A stretch of 48,624 nt of DNA from Candidatus Sumerlaeota bacterium (GTDB lineage: Bacteria; Sumerlaeota; Sumerlaeia; Sumerlaeales; Sumerlaeaceae). Shown here one piece after another: positions 9,037-17,851 of this stretch; within the stretch, counting starts at the first letter, position 1; each line of letters starts with the position of its first letter. Under the pieces are notes generated by a model. That model saw nothing but the letters and a program-made list of their open reading frames with translations, was not told where the DNA came from and did no database searches. A program made the translations under genes and the position numbers. The stretch spans positions 1-48,624 of the forward strand of contig JAAZBM010000002.1 in the NCBI GenBank assembly GCA_012513815.1, in the 5' to 3' direction.

Positions 9037-9984
9037 ATGGCACAGAAACTTAATTATCATCACCTGCGACTTTTTTGGGAAGTTGCAAAAGCAGGAACAA
9101 TCACCGCGGCTTGCAAGAATTTGAATCTTGCTCAGCCAACCGTCTCAGCCCAGTTACAAGTTTTTGAACAAACACTGGGATGCTCGCTTTTCATCCGTCG
9201 TGGTCGCTCGCTGAAGCTTACTCCTACAGGCGAAAACGTTCTGCGTCGTGCGGATGAAATTTTCGAACTTGGAAAAGACCTTGTGTCTTCGCTTAAGAAT
9301 CCGAATGCTATCAGCAACTCCGGCATTTCACGCATTTATGTCGGCATCACCTCCTCGTTCCCCAAGTTGCTCGCGTATCGTCTGTTGTCACCGGCGTTTG
9401 TCCAGAACAGCGCCACAGACCCCGAACGCACCCACCTTATCATCCGGACCGGTTCGCATGCGTCACTGCTCACGATGATTGCGGCGGGTGATTTGGATAT
9501 GATTTTGACGGACTCCCCCGTGGAACCCTCCTCGCGTATTCGCGCGTTCAACCACGAACTGGGACAGACAACAATGAGCATCATGTGCAGCAAGAGTCTC
9601 TATCCGAAGCTGTCGGAGAATTTCCCGTACTCGCTCAATGGCGCGCCGTGTCTGTATCACACTGTTGGCACAAACATGCGCCGCAATTTCGATTTATGGG
9701 TCAATGCCCACGGCATCACACCGGTTTGCTTGGCGGAGATGGACGACACATCGCTCATCCATGCCGGAGCGCAATGGGGCGAACGCGTTTTTGCCGTGCC
9801 TTCACTCGAGACGCATGTTCTGATGCAGAGATATTCAAACATCAAGCTCCTTGACGAGATTAAGGACATCCAGTTGCACTACTACGCGATTACCGGTGAT
9901 CGCCGCATCTCCAATCCGGCCGTGGCAGAACTGCTCGGTCACGCCCGCGAGATTTTTGAAATCAAACCAATCAAAGACATTTAA
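9037..9984 (+). CDS. LysR-family transcriptional regulator, NhaR-like
   Basis: ATG at 9037 is chosen because GAGAAAGG lies 8 bases upstream and the N-terminus (MAQKLNYHHLRLFWEVAKAG) aligns with NhaR. The 315-residue protein has a winged HTH at residues ~5-65 (TITAACKNLNLAQPTVSAQLQVFEQTLG, then LTPTGENVLRRADEIF) and a periplasmic-binding-protein-like effector domain. NhaR regulates sodium/proton antiporter and stress genes in enterobacteria; here no nhaA is adjacent, so the target is unknown. LysR proteins often control the divergent neighbour, here the ArnT-like gene, across the AT-rich gap 8786-9036. Its TAA stop and the stop of the convergent pseudopilin gene share the palindrome TTAA at 9981-9984. 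Confidence 0.88.
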   Translation: MAQKLNYHHLRLFWEVAKAGTITAACKNLNLAQPTVSAQLQVFEQTLGCSLFIRRGRSLKLTPTGENVLRRADEIFELGKDLVSSLKNPNAISNSGISRIYVGITSSFPKLLAYRLLSPAFVQNSATDPERTHLIIRTGSHASLLTMIAAGDLDMILTDSPVEPSSRIRAFNHELGQTTMSIMCSKSLYPKLSENFPYSLNGAPCLYHTVGTNMRRNFDLWVNAHGITPVCLAEMDDTSLIHAGAQWGERVFAVPSLETHVLMQRYSNIKLLDEIKDIQLHYYAITGDRRISNPAVAELLGHAREIFEIKPIKDI

Positions 9985-10613
9985 TTGGTCACTGTGCCGC
10001 CGACTCGGATGATGTCGCCGGCAGACAGGGTGCCGTTTGTGCTGTCATAGACGCCACGAACAATCGCGTTTGTCTTGCGTGCTTGCGGATGCCCCATGCA
10101 TAAGTTGCCAAATAGTATTTGATGGTCAGGACCTCGGCCCGCGACGGAAAAGGTGCTTTGCACCAGATTCGGCGCGGGCTGTCTCATTGGTCCAACAAAA
10201 TAGAAATCACCCGGCGCGTAACAGTACGTCTCATCGTCAAAAGGCAACTCGTCGCCAAGCATCCCCACACCGGCGGTTGCTCCGGCAATGGCAAACGGGT
10301 CGTCGGGGAGTTCTGTCATGTAGGCGATGGGCGTCGTCACAACATACAAGCGCTCATAAAAGGGCGTCAGGATATCATTGTTTTTCGGCGCAGCGGGGTT
10401 GCCGACACTCGGATAACTGTTCAGGTCGACGCGATAGCTTTCGAGCGCGAGGGACAGATTGCGCAAATCATTATGAGTGTGTGAAACCTTGGCACGAACT
10501 TGCGCTTCAAGAAAATTGGGAACGGCAATCGCTGCCAGAATCGCGATGATGGCGACAACAATGAGAAGTTCGATAAGTGTAAAACTCTTGTGTTGTGTAG
10601 CGACGGAAAGCAT
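9981..10613 (-). CDS. Type II secretion/type IV pilin-like pseudopilin
   Basis: ATG at 10613 is preferred over the TTG one codon earlier; AAAGGG lies upstream. The N-terminus has a short basic leader (about 10 residues, ending QHKS) and then FTLIELLIVVAIIAILAAIAVPN, the class III prepilin signature with glutamate at +5. The residue before the processing site is serine rather than the usual glycine. The C-terminal ~170 residues are a globular domain with AYMTELPDDPFA and GPMRQPAP, similar in plan to the pseudopilin at 44063. It would be processed by a prepilin peptidase and assembled in the inner membrane; no secretion or pilus genes are nearby. Candidate minus-strand -10 elements are TATAAT (10655-10660) and TAAAAT with an extended TGC (10632-10640). 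Confidence 0.88.
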   Translation of the reverse strand: MLSVATQHKSFTLIELLIVVAIIAILAAIAVPNFLEAQVRAKVSHTHNDLRNLSLALESYRVDLNSYPSVGNPAAPKNNDILTPFYERLYVVTTPIAYMTELPDDPFAIAGATAGVGMLGDELPFDDETYCYAPGDFYFVGPMRQPAPNLVQSTFSVAGRGPDHQILFGNLCMGHPQARKTNAIVRGVYDSTNGTLSAGDIIRVGGTVTN

Positions 10614-10667
10614 CAAAACCCTTTTGTTTCAATTTTAGCACTAAAAATACTGTAATTATATACACTG

Positions 10668-10696
10668 TTGCCCTTTTGGGGCTGACACATTTTAAT
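10668..10696 (+). promoter_or_regulatory. Sigma-70-type promoter for the pterin/radical-SAM operon
   Basis: TTGCCC (10668-10673), a 17-base spacer and TTTAAT (10691-10696) lie about 30 bases upstream of the GTG at 10726. The same architecture, TTGCCG-17-TTTAAT, precedes the gene at 20572. Confidence 0.55.
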
Positions 10697-10725
10697 AAAA
10701 TTTATCGAGAGAAACACTAACTTCT

Positions 10726-11157
10726 GTGCATACCGTACAAGTCACCGCGCATTTTAGCAGCGCTCACAGACTTGCCCGACCTGACTGGTCTGACGAACAC
10801 AACGCCCAAGTTTATGGCGTGTGCTCGAACAAGAACGGGCATGGCCACAACTATAAGTTGATTGTTGAGGTCGAGGGCGCACCCGACCCCGAAACGGCGA
10901 TGGTCACGAATTATGTAGAAGTGGCGGCGATTGTGCAGTCGGAGATTATCGACAAGGTTGACCACATGAATCTCGATATCGATGTGCCGTTTTTGCACGG
11001 AAAAGTGACCACAACCGAGACACTACTCACGGAATTTTGGGCGATTCTCAACCCGCTGCTACGCACCAATAATGCTCATTTGTCGCGCCTGACAATTGTC
11101 GAAGGCAACGGATGCGCGACCTCGTACTCTCATACCGAAAAGGACATGTCGCGATGA
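10726..11157 (+). CDS. 6-pyruvoyl-tetrahydropterin synthase / QueD family protein
   Basis: A 143-residue T-fold protein starting at GTG 10726; GAGAGA at 10707-10712 is the likely ribosome site. Zinc ligands are the histidine of FSSAHRL and both histidines of NGHGHNY. The catalytic cysteine is in [14 protein letters not shown], the catalytic Asp-His pair in [10 protein letters not shown], and the substrate-anchoring glutamate in TIVEGNG. The spacing and wording of the [11 protein letters not shown] block resemble biopterin-type PTPS enzymes more than E. coli QueD (CxRLHGHS). It may therefore make 6-pyruvoyl-tetrahydropterin for a biopterin-like cofactor rather than carboxytetrahydropterin for queuosine; the sequence alone does not decide. 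The stop overlaps the folE start (ATGA), so the two act on the same pathway: FolE product to this enzyme. Confidence 0.87.
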   Translation: MHTVQVTAHFSSAHRLARPDWSDEHNAQVYGVCSNKNGHGHNYKLIVEVEGAPDPETAMVTNYVEVAAIVQSEIIDKVDHMNLDIDVPFLHGKVTTTETLLTEFWAILNPLLRTNNAHLSRLTIVEGNGCATSYSHTEKDMSR

Positions 11158-11762
11158 AGCCTCCGAAGGATAAACTCTTGAATGTTGCCAAAGACATCGA
11201 GTGTGTCACAACGCAGTTGCTCAGGCTGATTGGCGAGGACCCCAACCGCGAAGGCCTGTTGCGCACGCCCGAGCGTGTGGCGCGTTCGTGGGCGGAACTG
11301 ACGGCGGGATATACCAAAGATTTGGACAAGGTTGTCAACGGCGCGTTGTTCCGCGAGGGCAACGACGGCGACATGGTCATCACGCGCAACATCAAATTCT
11401 TCAGCATGTGCGAGCATCACTTGCTGCCATTCCACGGTCGTGCCGTCATCGCCTACATTCCGCGCGACATCACCATCGGGCTGAGCAAGATTCCGCGCAT
11501 TGTGGATATGTACGCGCGGCGGCTCCAGCTGCAGGAACGCCTGACTCATCAGGTCGCGGATGTACTCGAACACGTGCTCAATCCACGCGGCGTTGCCGTC
11601 TACATGGAAGCCGAACATATGTGCGTCATGATGCGTGGCGTCAAGAAGGATTCCGCCGAGACGGTCACTTCGTGTTTTCGTGGCGAGTTTAAAACAAACA
11701 TGGAATTGCGCGACAGATTTATGATGTATTGCATCACCGGAAATAAGGCTAAGAAAAAATGA
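11154..11762 (+). CDS. folE: GTP cyclohydrolase I
   Basis: ATG at 11154 overlaps the upstream stop as ATGA. The 202-residue protein is a typical Fol[20 protein letters not shown] at the N-terminus, then [25 protein letters not shown] with the zinc cysteine and histidine, then [23 protein letters not shown], and [15 protein letters not shown] with the second zinc cysteine. It converts GTP to 7,8-dihydroneopterin triphosphate, feeding folate, queuosine or biopterin synthesis. Being coupled to a PTPS/QueD-family gene upstream and a radical SAM gene downstream (again ATGA overlap) suggests a dedicated pterin branch rather than only folate. Length and motifs are normal. Confidence 0.96.
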   Translation: MKPPKDKLLNVAKDIECVTTQLLRLIGEDPNREGLLRTPERVARSWAELTAGYTKDLDKVVNGALFREGNDGDMVITRNIKFFSMCEHHLLPFHGRAVIAYIPRDITIGLSKIPRIVDMYARRLQLQERLTHQVADVLEHVLNPRGVAVYMEAEHMCVMMRGVKKDSAETVTSCFRGEFKTNMELRDRFMMYCITGNKAKKK

Positions 11763-13216
11763 CCGAGCATTATGAACAGGTTCAGCGCAAGGCACTGTTT
11801 ATCGTGCCGCCCACAGGCAAGTATATTCGCGAAGACAGATGCCAGACTCCCATCAAGGAAATGAAAACCATTGCTCTGCGGCCACCGGTCGACCTGATGT
11901 ATACGGCAGCAGCGGCAGAAGCCCGTGGCACCGAGTGCCGTCTGATTGACTTTCCGGCGGAGGAACTCACGTGGCAGGACCTCGAGCGTGTGCTTGTGGA
12001 GTTTCGCCCGGATGTCCTGATTCTGAGCATCACAACGCCATCACTGAGCGAAGATGTTCATGCGGCCGAGCTTGCGAAACAACTTGTGCCGGGTGTTTTT
12101 GTCGTCGCCAAAGGCGCGCATTTCCTGTATCTCGACAAGGACGCCATGGAGCACTATCTGGCGCTGTCGGCCGTTGTCCGCGGTGAGTATGAATATTCCA
12201 TTGCCGAAATCTGCGAAGGCAAAATGCCGCTCGCCGAGATTCTTGGCCTGACGTACCGCGACGCGGACGGGCAAATCATTCGCAACGAGAGCAGGCCGTT
12301 CATCACCGACTTGGACGCGCTGCCCTTCCCCGCACGGCATCTAGCGAAGAACGCACTTTACACACGACCGGACACGGGCGAAATGCAAACGACCATTGTC
12401 ACCAATCGCGGCTGCCCGTTCTCGTGCATTTTCTGTTTGTCCAACGAGGTGTCCGGCAAAGTCAATCGGATGCGCTCGCCGGAGAATGTCGTCGCGGAAA
12501 TCGAGGAATGCGTGGTCAAACACGGGATTCGCAGTTTCCTGTTCCGCAGTGATTTGTTCACGCAGAATCACGACTGGGTCAAAAAGCTTTGCGCGCTCAT
12601 TATCGAGAAGAATCTCAATATCGAATGGGCGGCGAATTCGCGTGTTGACACGCTGTCGCCTGACATTCTCGAAGCGATGAAGAAGGCCGGTTGCTGGGTT
12701 CTGGCGTTTGGCATCGAGACGGCCGACCCCGAGATGCTCAAACATATCAACAAGCGAGCCACCGTCGAGCAAGCCCGAGTCGCGCTCAAGATGACACGCG
12801 CCGCCGGCATCCGAACAAGCATTTATCTGCTGATTGGTCTGCCGTGGGACACGCCCAAAACCATCGACACCAGTGTGCGATTCGCCATCGAGACAATGCC
12901 GGATTATGTGGAGATTTTCTATCCGTATCCGTTCCTCGGAACGGCTCTGCATCGCATCGCCGTAGAGAACAAACTGCTTGACCCGAACACGATTCCGCGC
13001 TCGGCCTACGCCCATCCCGCCATGCCCGCCATCAGCATGACCATCGAGGAACTCGCCGATTATCGGCGCAAATCGCTGCGACGCATTTATCTGCGCCCAC
13101 GCTACATCATGCACATTCTGCTGTCGTGCCGCTCGTTCAAGGAGCTTGCGCGATACATCAGTGTCGGCATGGCCACGCTGCGCCAGCTGATGCGCAAAAA
13201 CTCCGAGCAAGGATAG
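11759..13216 (+). CDS. B12-binding-domain radical SAM protein
   Basis: The 485-residue protein starts in an ATGA overlap with folE. The N-terminal part (about residues 10-160) resembles the cobalamin-binding fold of the BchE-like class: [21 protein letters not shown], then [16 protein letters not shown], then [24 protein letters not shown]. The DxHxxG cobalamin ligand motif is not obvious, so B12 may not be bound by histidine. The radical SAM core has CPFSCIFC near residue 219 for the 4Fe-4S cluster, and [22 protein letters not shown]. The C-terminus is basic. These enzymes often act on lipids, pterins or aromatic compounds; operon placement hints at a pterin-linked or membrane-lipid reaction, but no specific product can be named. 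Confidence 0.86.
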   Translation: MTEHYEQVQRKALFIVPPTGKYIREDRCQTPIKEMKTIALRPPVDLMYTAAAAEARGTECRLIDFPAEELTWQDLERVLVEFRPDVLILSITTPSLSEDVHAAELAKQLVPGVFVVAKGAHFLYLDKDAMEHYLALSAVVRGEYEYSIAEICEGKMPLAEILGLTYRDADGQIIRNESRPFITDLDALPFPARHLAKNALYTRPDTGEMQTTIVTNRGCPFSCIFCLSNEVSGKVNRMRSPENVVAEIEECVVKHGIRSFLFRSDLFTQNHDWVKKLCALIIEKNLNIEWAANSRVDTLSPDILEAMKKAGCWVLAFGIETADPEMLKHINKRATVEQARVALKMTRAAGIRTSIYLLIGLPWDTPKTIDTSVRFAIETMPDYVEIFYPYPFLGTALHRIAVENKLLDPNTIPRSAYAHPAMPAISMTIEELADYRRKSLRRIYLRPRYIMHILLSCRSFKELARYISVGMATLRQLMRKNSEQG

Positions 13217-13225
13217 GCTCTCATC

Positions 13226-13966
13226 GTGAACGAACTGCAACAAACACGCAAAGTATCCCAGTTCATCATGGGGTTGCGGATGTTTGTGATTTTCCTCAAG
13301 ACGGGGACATTTACATTCGGCGGCGGACTCGCGATGATTCCGGTGCTAGAATACGAGTTGTGTGAGAAGCACAAGTATCTGACGGACAGGGAATTCCTCG
13401 ACTATGTCGCCATCAGCCAGAGTCTGCCGGGCGTGGTTGCCATCAACATTTCCATTATGTCGGGGCGCAAGCTCGCGGGCTACTGGGGAGCGTTCATGGC
13501 GGCGTTAGCCATGGCGATTCCGGCCTTCGTCAGCATCATCCTCATTCTGATGTTTCTCATCTCCATCCGCACCCACCCGGTGGCGCACGGCTTCCTCGGC
13601 GGCGTCAAGGCCGCCTCCGCCGCGCTCATTTTTGTGACTGCGGTCAAGATGTGGCGCAACGTTGTCAATGCATGGTGGAAAGCGGCCGTGGCGATTGTCA
13701 GTTTTGTGCTCATCGTCATCTGGAGCGTCAACGTCGTCTGGGTCATTCTGGGTGCCGGAGCGCTCGGGTTACTGCTGCCATTCTTGTGCGGCAAAGACAG
13801 CCGCGAGACAGTGCTCGATGATGAATCGCTCATCAGTCCGCAAACGATGGAACTGCTGACAGATTCGACGGCGGAGTTGCCATTGCGCGGCCTGCATTCA
13901 CGCGGACACTTCGGCTACACACCCGAGGGCGACGCGCCCGCGCAAACAGAGGAGAAAGAGGACTGA
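13226..13966 (+). CDS. CHR (chromate transporter) family protein, first subunit of a split pair
   Basis: GTG at 13226 is the likely start, with AAGGA at 13209-13213. The product has about six hydrophobic segments and the CHR motifs TFTFGGGLAMIPVLE and SQSLPGVVAINISIMSGRKLAG, covering one half of a full-length ChrA. A hydrophilic C-terminal tail (about 60 residues) follows. Short CHR proteins work as pairs in opposite membrane orientation; the second half is encoded immediately downstream with a 1-base TGATG overlap. The family is named for chromate efflux, but physiological substrates are often uncertain. Placement after pterin and radical SAM genes may be incidental. Confidence 0.88.
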   Translation: MNELQQTRKVSQFIMGLRMFVIFLKTGTFTFGGGLAMIPVLEYELCEKHKYLTDREFLDYVAISQSLPGVVAINISIMSGRKLAGYWGAFMAALAMAIPAFVSIILILMFLISIRTHPVAHGFLGGVKAASAALIFVTAVKMWRNVVNAWWKAAVAIVSFVLIVIWSVNVVWVILGAGALGLLLPFLCGKDSRETVLDDESLISPQTMELLTDSTAELPLRGLHSRGHFGYTPEGDAPAQTEEKED

Positions 13967-14544
13967 TGCTCATCGGAAAACTCCTGACCCTCTTCTATAT
14001 GTTCTTCAAACTGGGGCTATTCAGCTTTGGCGGCGGCTACGTCATTTTGCCATTGATGTATCAGGAAATTCAGGCGTTCGGTGTCATGTCGCCGCAGGAA
14101 TTCTCCGACCTTGTCGCGCTGTCTCAGATAACCCCCGGGCCGATCGCGCTCAACGGCGCGACCTATGTCGGCTACCAGTACGCGGGCATCCTCGGCGCCA
14201 TCGTGTCGACCTTCGCGGTCTCGTTGCCATCATTCATCATCGTGCTGATTGTCTTCGCGTTCCTCGTCCGCTTCAAAAACAGCGCGCCCGTGCAGCTGTT
14301 TCTCGGAGGTGTACGCCCCGCCACAGTCGGACTGATTGCGGCCGCCGTGCTTTTCTTTGGGCAAAACAGCGTCTTCACGACGCCATCACTTGTCGAGCTT
14401 GTGCAGCATCCCATCGCCAACACAAACGGCATTGGTCTGATTATCGCGATTGTTGCGGGCATCGCGCTGGCAAAATACAAAATCAGTCCAATCGCCATCA
14501 GTCTCGCCGGTGGCGCGCTCGGGATGCTATTTATGCGCGGATAG
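13966..14544 (+). CDS. CHR (chromate transporter) family protein, second subunit
   Basis: Start ATG at 13966 shares a base with the upstream stop, and a GGAG-rich Shine-Dalgarno (in GAGGAGAAAGAGG) lies inside the previous gene's end. The 192-residue membrane protein carries the same paired motifs as its partner: LFSFGGGYVILPLMYQE, then SQITPGPIALNGATYVGYQYAG, then FLGGVRPATVGLIAAA. It therefore represents the C-terminal half of a two-part CHR transporter. Last gene of the operon that begins at 10726. A small 7-bp hairpin (14556-14573) separates it from the convergent minus-strand gene, without a T-tract. Confidence 0.88.
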   Translation: MLIGKLLTLFYMFFKLGLFSFGGGYVILPLMYQEIQAFGVMSPQEFSDLVALSQITPGPIALNGATYVGYQYAGILGAIVSTFAVSLPSFIIVLIVFAFLVRFKNSAPVQLFLGGVRPATVGLIAAAVLFFGQNSVFTTPSLVELVQHPIANTNGIGLIIAIVAGIALAKYKISPIAISLAGGALGMLFMRG

Positions 14545-14572
14545 TCCCGCGCCCGGACATCGACGACGATGT

Positions 14573-15613
14573 CTACTCGTGATCCATAATCCAGTGACCT
14601 ACGTTGTCTTTAACAACTTTGTCAAGCAGGACACGGCTATGCGCGATGTATTCCAGTATCTCCGTATGAGAAACACCATGGCGGCTCTTGATGAGGTTGA
14701 TACCGGCGCTAACAGAAACGCTATAGAGTTTGCCGTTACGAACAACCGGCTGGCTCATGGCGTTGAAGGTGCGATTGAAAATGGACGACGCCAAAGCCAC
14801 AGTGGGAATGGGCGAAATCAACAGCGCAAAACTGCCGTCGGGCATATAGGCAAGTAAGTCAGCATCACGCATGCTACCAAACAGACGCGAGATAACGTTG
14901 TCGAGCAACTCCAAACGCGCGCGACCTGTGGCGATGGTAGCGTTGTCGACATCAATATGAATACTGATGCGAATCATCGCTAGCGCAAGCAGACGCGACG
15001 GCTCTTCCTCCGTCAAAGTATGACGAAGCTTTTCCGCGAATTCTTCCGGGCCCATCAATGCGCTGATCATCGGTAAATTGGTTTTGTCGATTTCGTCGAG
15101 CGTGGTCGTTTTTCTGTCACAGACAGAATCCTCGGTTTCTATGTCATCGTAATCCAAGTCGATGTTGCGTCCGGCCTGAATTTTCGCAAGCTCAATCAAC
15201 TGGCGCATCAGAATACCAATGCGCATCAACTGCCCTTTGCTCTTGACGGTTTGCGCGTTCAAGTCGCAATCGTAGATAACACCGACCGCGACAAAAACAT
15301 CATGGATAAAAATCGAACAACAAACGCACGTGTTGGTGTTATCCGGCTCATCAACAAGCACGACTTTTTTTGTGTTTTTGACTTTCTCAATGATGTTGCT
15401 CAACAGCGAGGCAGGCAGTGTGCGCTTGACCGCAAGTAGGGACTGGGTCGACTTGGACATTGAGATGGAAGAGACTTCTTCTCCATTGAGTTTGTAGACC
15501 CGGCCATTCATCCTGCAAACAAGCCCCAGATTGAAAATGGAACGCAGACACTGTTCGAGAACCAGTGATTCGCGACCGGCAAGCGAGCTGTGTTGTTTGG
15601 GATTCTCTTCCAT
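14573..15613 (-). CDS. Protein with degenerate GGDEF-like domain
   Basis: A 346-residue cytoplasmic protein. The C-terminal ~160 residues follow the GGDEF (diguanylate cyclase) plan: RLFGSMRDADLLAYMPDGSFALLISP, then NRTFNAMSQPVVRNGKLYSVSVSAGI. The signature GGDEF is replaced by MPDGSF, so the metal and GTP-binding loop is lost and cyclase activity is unlikely. The N-terminal ~200 residues contain a CVCC cluster (residues ~97-100) and a beta-rich segment that could be a GAF-like sensor. It may act as a nucleotide receptor or scaffold. The gene starts 7 bases after the SPFH gene stop on the same strand, which suggests the two are cotranscribed and linked in function. Confidence 0.65.
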   Translation of the reverse strand: MEENPKQHSSLAGRESLVLEQCLRSIFNLGLVCRMNGRVYKLNGEEVSSISMSKSTQSLLAVKRTLPASLLSNIIEKVKNTKKVVLVDEPDNTNTCVCCSIFIHDVFVAVGVIYDCDLNAQTVKSKGQLMRIGILMRQLIELAKIQAGRNIDLDYDDIETEDSVCDRKTTTLDEIDKTNLPMISALMGPEEFAEKLRHTLTEEEPSRLLALAMIRISIHIDVDNATIATGRARLELLDNVISRLFGSMRDADLLAYMPDGSFALLISPIPTVALASSIFNRTFNAMSQPVVRNGKLYSVSVSAGINLIKSRHGVSHTEILEYIAHSRVLLDKVVKDNVGHWIMDHE

Positions 15614-15620
15614 GGCCAGG

Positions 15621-16481
15621 TTATTTATTATCCTCTTCCTCGGGCGGTGTTATGTCATTCGTAGCCGCGGCGGGAGAGCAGACTTCTGCTATTTTTGTAA
15701 CAATCTTTTGTGTTGCGTCGGGATTTACAGTAAAGGCCTTCATCATCTCCATCGGAAACGGGAAAACCACCGTATGAGTTCCCTCGCTACTGATTTCATT
15801 GAGCGTTTGCAGATAGCGCATTTGCAATGCGATGGGGTTCGAGTTCATCATCTTGGCTGCCATGACGAGCTTCTCAGCGGCCTGATATTCGCCTTCGGCG
15901 TTGATGACCTTGGCGCGGCGTTCACGCTCCGCCTCGGCCTGACGTGCCATTGCGCGCTGCATTTCTTGCGGAAGGTCAACCTTCTTGATTTCCACATGCG
16001 AAACCTTCACGCCCCACATATCCGTCTGGCGATCAAGGATTTCCTGCAGTTGAAGATTCAGTTTTTCACGCTCGCTCAGCAGGTCATCCAATTCAACCTG
16101 ACCCAGCACACTACGCAGTGTTGTCTGCGCGATTTGCGAAGTCGCGAACTCGTAATTCTCAACGCTCACCACTGCTTTGGCGGGGTCAATTACCTGAAAA
16201 TAAATAACCGCATTGACTTGCACCGACACGTTGTCGCGAGTAATGATGTCCTGTGGAGGAACGTCCATCGTCACTGTGCGCAAGCTGATTTTGACCATGT
16301 TATCAATCGGGTAAAACAAAATAAAAATGCCCGGTCCTTTGGAACGGTCGAGCAAACGACCAAGACGAAACACGACAGCCCGTTCATATTCACGGATAAC
16401 CTTAATCCATACAGACCCTAGAAAGAATAGCCCAATCGTAATAGGAATGGCATATTGAAAGAAAGCGAAGATACCCGTCAT
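15621..16481 (-). CDS. SPFH/Band 7 domain protein, slipin (stomatin-like)
   Basis: A strong AAAGGAG lies 8 bases before the ATG. The 286-residue product has one N-terminal membrane helix (about residues 8-28), then [29 protein letters not shown] and [27 protein letters not shown]. These are hallmarks of bacterial slipins. A charged coiled coil follows ([20 protein letters not shown]). The C-terminal tail is extended and acidic. SPFH proteins oligomerise in the inner membrane and scaffold lipid domains or proteases. The usual partner, an NfeD membrane protein, is absent; instead a degenerate GGDEF gene follows immediately. Confidence 0.93.
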   Translation of the reverse strand: MTGIFAFFQYAIPITIGLFFLGSVWIKVIREYERAVVFRLGRLLDRSKGPGIFILFYPIDNMVKISLRTVTMDVPPQDIITRDNVSVQVNAVIYFQVIDPAKAVVSVENYEFATSQIAQTTLRSVLGQVELDDLLSEREKLNLQLQEILDRQTDMWGVKVSHVEIKKVDLPQEMQRAMARQAEAERERRAKVINAEGEYQAAEKLVMAAKMMNSNPIALQMRYLQTLNEISSEGTHTVVFPFPMEMMKAFTVNPDATQKIVTKIAEVCSPAAATNDITPPEEEDNK

Positions 16482-16552
16482 TATTTTTCTCCTTTATCTA
16501 TTCGTTTTTATACTCTACCGACAGCGGCAGAAATCCATATATAGTTTTTAAC

Positions 16553-17617
16553 TTATTGTGCCTCGGGGATAGCCATCTCGGGAACACTCGTTGTAATCGC
16601 GTCAAACGGCTGCGATCCACCCGGGAACGGCGGAGGCATCATATTATCCGGCATCGGTGGCATATCAGGCATCTCCGGAGGCGCATCGGCGGGAGGCGGA
16701 GGCATGCTTGTGGAAGCGGCATTAGCGAACAAACTGCGGAAGAGCGTTGTGTCGATACCATGCTCCTGCAGATACTTGAGTTTTTCGGACGGAGGCAACT
16801 TTTTGAGCGCTTCGCGGTCAGCCTCGGGCAAACGCGAGTACTCGCGCATCACCAGAGCCGCCGTCGTGTAGCCATCAATCAGAGAGCTTGCCTGTTTGTG
16901 CTGCTCATCGGTCAACTTGCGAATGGCCTCCATCTGATTCTCGGTCAGAAAATGCGTCATCCGTTCGACAACGGCCGTGGACGCCTTGTCGGGAGCAAGC
17001 ACAAACTCACGCAACGACTGGCGAAAATGCTGGCGCTCCTCGGATGACCACGCGGCCATTTCGAGACGCTGCTCATCGGTCAAACGACGCCACGCCATCG
17101 CGGTCGAACCATTCAAATCCAAATCCAATTCGGGCTGGGCATAAGCTTTGGCAAGCGCAATCTCGCTCCCCGGCTCCGGAGTCGCCTTGGGGCGTTGCTG
17201 CTCGCGCATCTTACGGAAGGCTTCCATCTTCTGTTCGGGCGTCATGGCGCGGAACCTTTCCATCTGCTCGGGAGTCATCAACTGAGGACCACGCATACCC
17301 ATTGGGCCGCCACCAAAACCGCCCGGCCCACGCATACTCATTGGGCCGCCACCACTGGCAGTATTGTTGTCACTATTGCCACGACCTGAAAAAGGAGGCA
17401 TCCAATTCATCTGACGAGATTGCTGTTGAGCATCGCCACCGTTATTGTTATCATTACCACGACGCTGACTCCAGTCACCACGATTACCACGGAAACCACG
17501 ACGAGAGTTGTCGCCACCACTATTATCTTGCGCAAACAAATTTGTCGACGAAATACCAAACAATAGCAAAGCCGAGATGACAGCTAAGGAACGTATTGCA
17601 AATCTTGTAGATGTCAT
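16553..17617 (-). CDS. Secreted Gly/Pro/Met-rich protein with LTxxQ-like helical repeats
   Basis: Unrecognised 354-residue protein with an N-terminal signal peptide (cleavage likely after NLFA-Q). Residues ~30-110 are low-complexity Gly/Asn/Arg with two GPMxMRGP units. The helical core repeats short segments: MTPEQMERFRAMTPEQKMEAFRKM, then WRRLTDEQRLEMAAWSSEER, then FLTENQMEAIRKLTDEQHKQ, and LPPSEKLKYLQEHGIDTTLFRSLF. The C-terminus is a Pro/Met-rich tail. The LTxxQ-like segments recall periplasmic Spy/CpxP chaperones, but overall similarity is only by motif. The protein encoded at 17852 is a clear paralogue across the core. The role is unknown; a periplasmic stress or structural function is an inference. 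Confidence 0.7.
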   Translation of the reverse strand: MTSTRFAIRSLAVISALLLFGISSTNLFAQDNSGGDNSRRGFRGNRGDWSQRRGNDNNNGGDAQQQSRQMNWMPPFSGRGNSDNNTASGGGPMSMRGPGGFGGGPMGMRGPQLMTPEQMERFRAMTPEQKMEAFRKMREQQRPKATPEPGSEIALAKAYAQPELDLDLNGSTAMAWRRLTDEQRLEMAAWSSEERQHFRQSLREFVLAPDKASTAVVERMTHFLTENQMEAIRKLTDEQHKQASSLIDGYTTAALVMREYSRLPEADREALKKLPPSEKLKYLQEHGIDTTLFRSLFANAASTSMPPPPADAPPEMPDMPPMPDNMMPPPFPGGSQPFDAITTSVPEMAIPEAQ

Positions 17618-17758
17618 TGTTCTTTTCTCTTTTTTGTCCTTATTTTAAGTACAACAATTTCCCCTGAGGAATTATGAATTAATCTGCGGAATCACAAGAA
17701 AGTTTTCGACAGGGAAACCTCTACTATCGTTCATAAAACGGAGAAATATGTTTTTGCT

Positions 17759-17805
17759 CAAAAAAAACGGGTATCACGCCGCATACTTTGCGACGCAATA
17801 CCCGT
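17759..17805 (-). terminator. Rho-independent terminator after the 17852 gene
   Basis: On the minus strand an 8-bp stem ACGGGTAT (17798-17805) / ATACCCGT (17767-17774) is followed by an uninterrupted T-run (complement of A-run 17761-17767). It sits 47 bases past the stop of the paralogous secreted protein gene, separating it from the gene ending at 16553. Confidence 0.85.
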
Positions 17806-17851
17806 ATGTACTGCCAACAGACGGCAGGAGTGTTGACAACACCAAATCGTT

